From assembly GCA_041576975.1 (NCBI GenBank), contig JBFGJY010000019.1:1-38495 (forward strand): DNA of 38,495 bases, in the 5' to 3' direction. Both the position numbers and the translations under genes were made by a program. Of the stretch, positions 8,313 to 14,809 are shown piece after piece (the first letter of the stretch is position 1; each line of letters opens with the position of its first letter). This DNA comes from JBFGJY01 sp041576975 (GTDB lineage Bacteria; Pseudomonadota; Gammaproteobacteria; UBA4575). Below the pieces are notes generated by a model. The model did no database searches, was not told where the DNA came from, and saw only the letters and a list, made by a program, of their open reading frames with translations.

Positions 8313-10234
8313 TATTGATCCTGCTCTTCAGCTGCTTTGGGTTGTGAAGCGGCGTGATCGTATGCTGTTGCCAATGCAAAACGCGCATGTTTTTCATAGC
8401 CCACTAGAATATTTTCTCGACGTTTTAACTCTTTAACTGCGACATATTCTAAATAACGTGACTGTGCGGCAAATACACGATTAACAATAGGAATAAGACG
8501 TTTAATTTCTTTTTGTAATGCAAGAATCCGAACCTCAAACTCATCAAACTTATAAACACTTTCACCTATAGCTTCTTTGATTGAAACGCTTTTACCTGGT
8601 GTAACTAATAAATGTTGATCAATATCAGAAATATCCTGCCTATGCTCCCATTTCCGATCTATAAATTCACTATGAACTTGCCATTGCATAACTCCTTGCA
8701 TCAAGGCAAGCTTTTCTCGCATTTTTTTAATTTTATTATTTTCTGGTTCTTGTGCCTCTAATTTCTCTAAACGTTTGGATAATTTTTCTATTTGATAAAG
8801 CTTTTGTTTTTCCTCTACAGTTGCTAGATTGATAAACTCATTATCTTTTTCAATTTCATTGAGAACGTAAGATAGTTTTTCACGTTGCGTTTGTAACTTA
8901 TCAACATCTAGTTCGTTTAGCCTTTTTTGCACAAGTGGTAAATATTTTTGATATCTTGCCTTTCGAGTATCAAGCATAGTCATATAGATCGAAATATTCT
9001 TATCCCAATGCTCTAAATTCTTTTTAAGGTAAAGTAAATCACGAAAGTTTTTTAATGCCTCATGAAATTCATGTTCTGCCAACAGCTCAGTAAAATATTT
9101 AACTTCAGGAATTTCAGGAAGATCTCTTAATGACCAGAACCAACCCATTTGGGGTCCGCCTTTTGTGCGTTCTAACAAAGCATTTACCAATGCACCTTGT
9201 TCTATCGCATTTGCGGATATAGCTAGCTCTTGTGATTCGTTTAAATAAATTTCTGCAGCTTGTTCATAGGCTTTTACTGCGCGCCCATTTAATCCCATTT
9301 CATTATATGCATAAGCGAGCGCCAATATGCCTTCTTGTACTTCGGGGTGATAAGCACTGCGGTTGCGTAGTTCCATCAATGGTGCGAGTGCAGCTTCGTG
9401 CTCATTCGCTTCTGCATTCGCCCAACCAATTCCTAATAAAGCCAAATTAGAATACAGACCCTGTAAGCGTACTCGTTCCAAATATTTAATCGCTTCTGCA
9501 GGCCGATCGTTTTGAATTAAGGTAAGTCCTGAAGCCAGATTGGCTTTGTCTCTAAGTGTTCTAAACGCTTCTGTCTTAGCCTTAGTTTTTCCAACATTTC
9601 TTAGATACTCAATTCCTTTATCTACATTACCGCGTTTAGTGTATGCCACACCAAGATTGTAATTCGCATATTGGCGATAGCTCTTGGGCCCTTTCCATTT
9701 TGTTAAACTAGATATCGCATCATCATATTTTCCTTGTGCGAGGAACACTTGCCCCATTAACAATTTCAAATCACCAAAGATGCTTTCCTGAACTGGTCCT
9801 TGAACATTTGCTAAAAACCCAGCGGCCTCATCTAAGTATCCGCGCTGAAAATAGATCTTTGCCAAATAGTAATATGCTCTATTTTTAATACTATCTCTTA
9901 CATTACCTTGAAGCAGTTTTTCAAATATCCTGGAAGCTTCTTTATGTAAACCATAAGAAAGATCAATTCCACCCAATAGCAATTCATCTTCAGGAACATG
10001 ATGAGATGTTCTATTTAAATCGCGTGCTGCTAGGAGATGAACGATTGAAGTAAAGTAGTCTTCCTGGTAAAAATGAAATAAAACTTCACCATAATGCAAG
10101 TCTTTAATAATATTGGGTTGTTGCAAATTCGCATTCGATGAACTTGAAAAAACAAATAGCATACAAATGCAAAAAGCCAAGTTAATCTTGGCTTTAAGAT
10201 TCTTCACCACTCTTATAAAAATAGCGGTTAACAT
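8312..10234 (-). CDS. periplasmic TPR protein with coiled-coil C-terminal half
   Basis: 640 aa. It has an N-terminal signal peptide (about 15-36, no lipobox Cys), TPR-like repeats (about 45-350), a long charged coiled coil (about 440-530, Leu/Glu/Lys heptads) and a helical tail. It is predicted to be periplasmic. It is coupled to the next TPR gene by a one-base TAATG overlap and lies 8 bp after the coiled-coil protein gene. No enzymatic motif is visible. It probably acts as a scaffold across the periplasm. Confidence 0.75.
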   Translation of the reverse strand: MLTAIFIRVVKNLKAKINLAFCICMLFVFSSSSNANLQQPNIIKDLHYGEVLFHFYQEDYFTSIVHLLAARDLNRTSHHVPEDELLLGGIDLSYGLHKEASRIFEKLLQGNVRDSIKNRAYYYLAKIYFQRGYLDEAAGFLANVQGPVQESIFGDLKLLMGQVFLAQGKYDDAISSLTKWKGPKSYRQYANYNLGVAYTKRGNVDKGIEYLRNVGKTKAKTEAFRTLRDKANLASGLTLIQNDRPAEAIKYLERVRLQGLYSNLALLGIGWANAEANEHEAALAPLMELRNRSAYHPEVQEGILALAYAYNEMGLNGRAVKAYEQAAEIYLNESQELAISANAIEQGALVNALLERTKGGPQMGWFWSLRDLPEIPEVKYFTELLAEHEFHEALKNFRDLLYLKKNLEHWDKNISIYMTMLDTRKARYQKYLPLVQKRLNELDVDKLQTQREKLSYVLNEIEKDNEFINLATVEEKQKLYQIEKLSKRLEKLEAQEPENNKIKKMREKLALMQGVMQWQVHSEFIDRKWEHRQDISDIDQHLLVTPGKSVSIKEAIGESVYKFDEFEVRILALQKEIKRLIPIVNRVFAAQSRYLEYVAVKELKRRENILVGYEKHARFALATAYDHAASQPKAAEEQDQ

Positions 10235-10242
10235 TTACTTAC

Positions 10243-10791
10243 TTATTCCCACTCTTTAACAACAAAATCAGGCTGATGTTTAGGAGTTCGGTCTGTAATT
10301 TTTAACTCTAGATACTTAGCGCCCAGTCCTTTGTCGATGATGCGATTAGCGCCACGCTTAAAATCTCTACCTTTTGGGCCTCGCCCTACAAAATATGCAA
10401 TGAGTTCATGTTCACCCGAAGGTAGATTGCCAATATAAATTTGATGAACACCGCCGCGTAATAAAGCATCAACTTCGCGCTCAGTATAGAGATAATTTGC
10501 AACTACTTTTTCATTCAACATAACTTGCACAGAATCCAAATCGAAAAAGTCGCCAACATCTACAGATACATAAACTGCTACTTGTGTGCTAGATGGGTAC
10601 AGTAATTCTTCTTCAAGTATGTAAAGGTCACGATTTAATTCAAGTACTTCTTGTTTTAGTACTTGTATTTCTTGATCAAGATTTTGGAAATCTTGTTCTT
10701 CGTTTACACCTACATCAACAATATCTGCAGTTGCTGCATTCACATAAATTAATATGGCACAACAAATGAATAAGATTAGCTTTCTACTCAT
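10243..10791 (-). CDS. secreted coiled-coil/beta protein, unknown function
   Basis: 182 aa from the preferred start. It has a signal peptide (about 1-21), a short coiled coil (about 28-62, Leu/Glu-rich) and a beta-rich domain (about 65-182) with YIGNLPSGEHELIAYFVG. That pattern resembles Ig-like or PEGA-like folds, in which a loop reads G-x-H-x-L. An upstream in-frame ATG (10824) would put 11 non-signal residues in front. The ATG at 10791 has GGAG 7 nt upstream and gives a proper signal peptide. Same operon as the DUF3570 gene and the TPR genes. Family not recognised. Confidence 0.65.
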   Translation of the reverse strand: MSRKLILFICCAILIYVNAATADIVDVGVNEEQDFQNLDQEIQVLKQEVLELNRDLYILEEELLYPSSTQVAVYVSVDVGDFFDLDSVQVMLNEKVVANYLYTEREVDALLRGGVHQIYIGNLPSGEHELIAYFVGRGPKGRDFKRGANRIIDKGLGAKYLELKITDRTPKHQPDFVVKEWE

Positions 10792-10827
10792 AATCGAACT
10801 CCATATACGATTTTCTACTGACATTTT

Positions 10828-11955
10828 TTAGTACCATGCTGAAAAATAGAATTGAATTGTTGCTGCATCAAATGTATACCCGCTACCCAAACTTCCTGTA
10901 TCTGTAACTGACTTAATGCCTGAATAATCGTCATAGTCATAATCCAAATATTCGACCGCGAGATTGAGAGACCCTGTACGCAAAAATTTGAAATCTTTAA
11001 ATAGGTCATATCGAATTCGAGCACCTATGGAATAACTATCAAATGTACTCAACTCCTTGTCCCGCGCCATGTACTTCATTGGGGTACTAAAATTGTCGCT
11101 ATAAAAACTCGCCTTATCCTGGGTGTAATAACGTCCGTAAATATCAGCAACCCATTGATTTCCAATATATTGTGAGTAATTTAGGTCTATGATATGCGCG
11201 CGAATATCCCAAGTGTCCCTATAAAACCGATAACCGAGAGAGGTAGAGGCACGATGCTGCCAATATTTAATGCCTTTAAGGGCAAATGCTTGACCTGTGC
11301 GAGTGTCCGGATATTTTTCTGAGCCACTACCGAGTGAAACTCCATTTACGAACACAAAACGATATGGGTTATTGAGAAACCCTTCTTCTACTGCGGCTTC
11401 ATAATCAAACCTCAACACAGAAGTTTCAGTAATGACTTGTGAGATACCTGCACGAAACAAATAACGATCTAAATCTTCCTCGAAGCTATCGAGGTCATTG
11501 CGTCCCACATCATCTTTACCTATCGAAGCACCAAGGTTAATTTTAGTCATTGCTCCAAACATTTCATGCGAAACATCGAAGCTTACAGTATCCGATTGAT
11601 AATCCTCTTCATCACTATGTGTATAGGAAAGATCCAAGATAGTATTATCACGTAAATATGCACCACCAATGGTGTATTCATCACGATCTTCACTGTATTT
11701 ACTTGCACCTGCTAAAACATCTGGTGAGGCACCACTGATACTGTCGTGATGATATCCGCTATAAATAGAAAATTTGCCAGCATAGTTTTTTCGCACTAAC
11801 AAAGTAACGCCATCAACTTCTACACCGCCCCCGTCATAATAGTTATAGCCCACATCAGTACGTTCTTCTGGTAATACTTCTGCAAATACGTTTTGCATGC
11901 AAAGCATGCCTATAACAACAAGCAGTAGCTGTTTTATTTGATCTGTCATATTCAT
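10828..11955 (-). CDS. DUF3570 outer-membrane beta-barrel protein
   Basis: 375 aa. A signal peptide (to about residue 25) is followed by alternating amphipathic strands to a C-terminal aromatic residue (FYFSAWY), as in outer-membrane barrels. The early motifs YNYYDGGGVEVDG and DSISGASPDV are those I associate with DUF3570. D71-S77 (DSISGAS) fits the ApbE flavin-attachment pattern D-x2-[ST]-G-A-[ST]. The gene follows the DUF4266 lipoprotein directly, and the same block encodes ApbE and TlpA, the usual company of DUF3570. Start: a GTG at 11973 is possible, but ATGs at 11955 or 11949 give a better signal peptide. Neither has a strong ribosome site. Confidence 0.8.
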   Translation of the reverse strand: MNMTDQIKQLLLVVIGMLCMQNVFAEVLPEERTDVGYNYYDGGGVEVDGVTLLVRKNYAGKFSIYSGYHHDSISGASPDVLAGASKYSEDRDEYTIGGAYLRDNTILDLSYTHSDEEDYQSDTVSFDVSHEMFGAMTKINLGASIGKDDVGRNDLDSFEEDLDRYLFRAGISQVITETSVLRFDYEAAVEEGFLNNPYRFVFVNGVSLGSGSEKYPDTRTGQAFALKGIKYWQHRASTSLGYRFYRDTWDIRAHIIDLNYSQYIGNQWVADIYGRYYTQDKASFYSDNFSTPMKYMARDKELSTFDSYSIGARIRYDLFKDFKFLRTGSLNLAVEYLDYDYDDYSGIKSVTDTGSLGSGYTFDAATIQFYFSAWY

Positions 11956-11976
11956 AGATGTAGCTAAATCCACAAA

Positions 11977-12252
11977 TTAGTTGCAACCACAACCGCCACC
12001 ATGCGCATAACCCGCACTTCGTGCGCCTTCACGTATATTAAAAACATGTTGTCGATATTTATTCGAAAGCGGATCTTTATTAAAACTCATGATTGGGTCT
12101 GCTAAATATTCACGTTCATAAGGTGCAACCCATGGCTCAATTTTAGGAATACTAGGTAATCTAAAAGATGAACATGCGCCAATATGTAGTACACAGGTAA
12201 TGATTAGTACTTTTAACAACAATTTTTTAAATTGAAGATGACCCATTTTCAT
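11977..12252 (-). CDS. DUF4266 lipoprotein
   Basis: 91 aa. Signal peptide with lipobox IGAC (Cys27). The mature part contains EPWVAPYEREYLADPIM, an N-x-REGARSAGYAH stretch and the C-terminal HGGGCGCN. The W-x3-ER-x-LA...M and the terminal GGGCGC motifs are characteristic of DUF4266. The paired cysteines and glycines at the very end could bind metal or flavin or cross-link; this is unproven. The ATG overlaps the tlpA stop by 4 bp, and the DUF3570 gene follows within a few bases, so the three are coupled. Confidence 0.82.
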   Translation of the reverse strand: MKMGHLQFKKLLLKVLIITCVLHIGACSSFRLPSIPKIEPWVAPYEREYLADPIMSFNKDPLSNKYRQHVFNIREGARSAGYAHGGGCGCN

Positions 12253-12755
12253 TCCTTTCGTAGTGCTTGTATTTGACGGTAATAACGTTCAACGTAACCA
12301 TCTTTAAAACCTCGATTGATATGACGAATTTTTCCACTGCGATCGATAATTATCGTGGTAGGCATAGCATCAATTGAAAAATTTTTACTTACGATCTTCT
12401 CTTCATCAAACAAAATAGGAAAGTTTACATTTAGTTTTCTTGCTAAATGCATTGCTTTGGATTGGTCTTCATCTAAATTGATTCCTAATAATTCAAAATC
12501 ATAGGTATCTAATGATTCATGCAATTTATTTAGATGTGGAATTTCCTCTGCACACGGCCCACACCATGTGGCCCAAAAATTCAGCATCACCACACGACCT
12601 TTAAATTCGCTTAACCTAATGTTCTTCCCTGAAGCGCTTTTCAACACAAAATCTGGCGCTACATCTGCCTTAATATTTGCAAATGAACCAACACTAATAA
12701 CGCATAAGACTAATGTGATAATGCATGTGTAACACAAAATAAGTTTTTTACTCAT
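12249..12755 (-). CDS. TlpA-family periplasmic thiol-disulfide oxidoreductase
   Basis: 168 aa. Thioredoxin-fold protein with an N-terminal signal or anchor (about 4-26) and a TlpA/ResA-like domain carrying the active site WCGPC (Cys65, Cys68) and the cis-Pro loop AMPTT. Such proteins reduce or shuffle disulfides, often in cytochrome c haem-attachment sites. The local haem-motif proteins and the Cys-rich DUF4266 are plausible clients. The ATG at 12755 is chosen because AAAGGG lies just upstream. An upstream ATG (12770) would add five residues. Confidence 0.88.
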   Translation of the reverse strand: MSKKLILCYTCIITLVLCVISVGSFANIKADVAPDFVLKSASGKNIRLSEFKGRVVMLNFWATWCGPCAEEIPHLNKLHESLDTYDFELLGINLDEDQSKAMHLARKLNVNFPILFDEEKIVSKNFSIDAMPTTIIIDRSGKIRHINRGFKDGYVERYYRQIQALRKE

Positions 12756-12803
12756 GTCTGTCCCTTTCATGAATGTCTGCAGTAATTAAATTAATAGTCC
12801 ATA

Positions 12804-13442
12804 TTAAAAAAACACACCCAGATTGGCTGAGATTTCAAAGTTATTTGTGAATTCGTTATCTCCTAATAAATCTGTTTCATACACAATATCTCGCACATCC
12901 AAACGCAAAGACAAAAAATCAGTAGGTAGTACTTTGAAGCCAAACCCTACGTTGTATGCAAACTCATCTTCTTCGTTAAATTCAACATTGCCTACACCAG
13001 TCATCAGGTAAAAGCTACTAGTCATTGCAAAATTGCGGCCCAAAAAGATTTCGCCCGGAAAAATGTTGTATCCAATTGAAACGCTGTAATAAGTAATTTC
13101 TTCATCTTGCAAGATATTGAAAGTGGTAAGGTTTTCTAATGTTTCATCTGAAGCTTCAGACATGCCATAAGCACCTTCAACAAAGAAGTCCTCTGTGATG
13201 TGATAGGCAACTCTCACACCATATGCAGGTTCAGTGCCAAAGTCTTCAACATCTAAAACACCGTAGTAGCTTGTAATTTCAAAGTTTTCAGTATCAATGC
13301 GTGGCACATTAATTTCGCGACGATAGATATCAGGTTCAATTACCTGCTCCTGTCTAGATTCAGGTTCAGGCGTATCGTCTTCAGCAACAACTGGCTGCAA
13401 TACGAGAGTCAGTAGTAAAACCAAATAAAATTGAACTTTCAT
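12804..13442 (-). CDS. outer-membrane beta-barrel protein
   Basis: 212 aa. Signal peptide (1-20, VVA cut), an acidic linker, then about eight beta strands (about 52-212) ending in aromatic GVFF, as expected for BAM-inserted barrels. It resembles the small OMP families common in Myxococcota (outer-membrane beta-barrel domain family). It is next to a second barrel gene of similar length, which recalls the paired GltA/GltB-type barrels of Myxococcus motility complexes. That comparison is architectural only. Confidence 0.75.
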   Translation of the reverse strand: MKVQFYLVLLLTLVLQPVVAEDDTPEPESRQEQVIEPDIYRREINVPRIDTENFEITSYYGVLDVEDFGTEPAYGVRVAYHITEDFFVEGAYGMSEASDETLENLTTFNILQDEEITYYSVSIGYNIFPGEIFLGRNFAMTSSFYLMTGVGNVEFNEEDEFAYNVGFGFKVLPTDFLSLRLDVRDIVYETDLLGDNEFTNNFEISANLGVFF

Positions 13443-13465
13443 ACGGCATTCCTATGAGTTAAGCA

Positions 13466-14254
13466 TCAGAAAAAAAACGAAACTCCTGCGCTTATTTCAT
13501 CAAACTCATCATTTCTATCATCTTCAGATAAAACGATGTAGTGACGATAATCTGCACGCAAAAAGAATCTACGAGTTAAATAATAACGGGTACCAATACC
13601 AAGATTTGCTAGATCATCTTCTGTATCGATATCCTGTATTAAGGCACCTTTGGGTTCATTTTCAAAACGACCATAGCCAATAGTGAAATGAGGAGAAATA
13701 CGCCAGTCTGGAAACGGAATTGAAACTAAATTAACTGCATAGATATCCGAACTGGATAACTTGCCTGCAACTTTTGATGCTTGAAATTCTAGAGCAACAT
13801 TTTCAGTAAATTTATATGCAAGCCTTGCAGATACAATTGGATCACTATCGAATTCTCCAGCTGAAATTCCAAACTCTATACGGCGATGTAAATAATCGTC
13901 GTATAAAACATCTCTAAATGATTTTGGAATTCCAGCAACAGTCAGTGTACGCTCCATTTGTTCACGACTTACCCAACCAGTTTTATTACGATCGGTTTTA
14001 ACTTTGAACCAATCGGTTTTACGTTTCATAATATCTACCCAAGCATGACGTTTGATGACATGAAAAATTGGATAGCCTCTACCTGGTCCGGTATGTAACT
14101 CAACATAGGCATCGACAATTTTTACTCGCTGCCAATCATTATCTGCAAACGTAGATGAAATCGGTGCAATTGTAAGAACCAAAAATAAAAACACGCTAAA
14201 TAAGTTAGTTATAGATCTCTTATCTGCGCAGCTGTAGTTTTTAGTAATTGACAT
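13466..14254 (-). CDS. SH3-domain outer-membrane beta-barrel protein
   Basis: 262 aa. Signal peptide (about 15-38), bacterial SH3-like domain (about 42-100: VELHTGPGRGYPIFHVI ... GWVSREQM), then a beta-barrel (about 120-262) ending GVSFFF. The fusion puts a possible peptidoglycan- or protein-binding module on the periplasmic side of an outer-membrane barrel. It lies 10 bp after the CX4CH lipoprotein gene and 23 bp before the second barrel. Function unknown. Confidence 0.75.
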   Translation of the reverse strand: MSITKNYSCADKRSITNLFSVFLFLVLTIAPISSTFADNDWQRVKIVDAYVELHTGPGRGYPIFHVIKRHAWVDIMKRKTDWFKVKTDRNKTGWVSREQMERTLTVAGIPKSFRDVLYDDYLHRRIEFGISAGEFDSDPIVSARLAYKFTENVALEFQASKVAGKLSSSDIYAVNLVSIPFPDWRISPHFTIGYGRFENEPKGALIQDIDTEDDLANLGIGTRYYLTRRFFLRADYRHYIVLSEDDRNDEFDEISAGVSFFF

Positions 14255-14263
14255 TGATGCTGC

Positions 14264-14779
14264 TTACAGTCCGCAGGTTGCCGCAAGTGCTGCGTTAACA
14301 CATAAACTAAAGGGTACGCCTGGGTTTGTAATGGCTGTTCCACAAGGTGAACCATCTGTAGGAGCAGAGACTGATCTCCATTCAACTATAGCGTTGTAAC
14401 AGGCATCTCCTTGTGTGAGGCGTTTTCCACCACCATGAGGTGTGCCATTCAATAAAGCTGCTTTGTTAAGCAATAAATTATTGTTCAGTGTTCTTGCTTC
14501 AACAGATGTAAAGTTCACCATCATTTCAGGTGAACCCAACGCGGCGCCTGGATTTAATCCAAACCCTCCTGCAGGCGCACCATTGGGTAAGTTATGACAT
14601 CCCGCTTGTGAACATGAACCACCGGTTGCATTTACAGTTTGAAAAATGGGGTCTATACATTGTTCATATTGATCGATACATAGCGTTTGACCGCTATTTG
14701 GTAACGGTTCATTGGAGGCATCATCACAGCCTTGTATTAGACATAAAGGTGCTACTGCGGCTAGTAGCACCAGCCGCAT
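14264..14779 (-). CDS. small lipoprotein with CX4CH haem-like motif
   Basis: 171 aa. Signal peptide with lipobox IQGC (Cys18). The mature part has Cys34, Cys41 and the motif GSCSQAGCHN (Cys56, Cys61, His62), a CX4CH that in several multihaem families binds c-type haem. The C-terminal half has three more cysteines, which may form disulfides. It directly follows the HzsA-like triheme gene (about 20 bp). ATG at 14779 preferred; an in-frame GTG at 14788 also exists. Haem binding is inference. Confidence 0.65.
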   Translation of the reverse strand: MRLVLLAAVAPLCLIQGCDDASNEPLPNSGQTLCIDQYEQCIDPIFQTVNATGGSCSQAGCHNLPNGAPAGGFGLNPGAALGSPEMMVNFTSVEARTLNNNLLLNKAALLNGTPHGGGKRLTQGDACYNAIVEWRSVSAPTDGSPCGTAITNPGVPFSLCVNAALAATCGL

Positions 14780-14809
14780 TAGATTCACGACAAACCTCTG
14801 TTTTAACTA

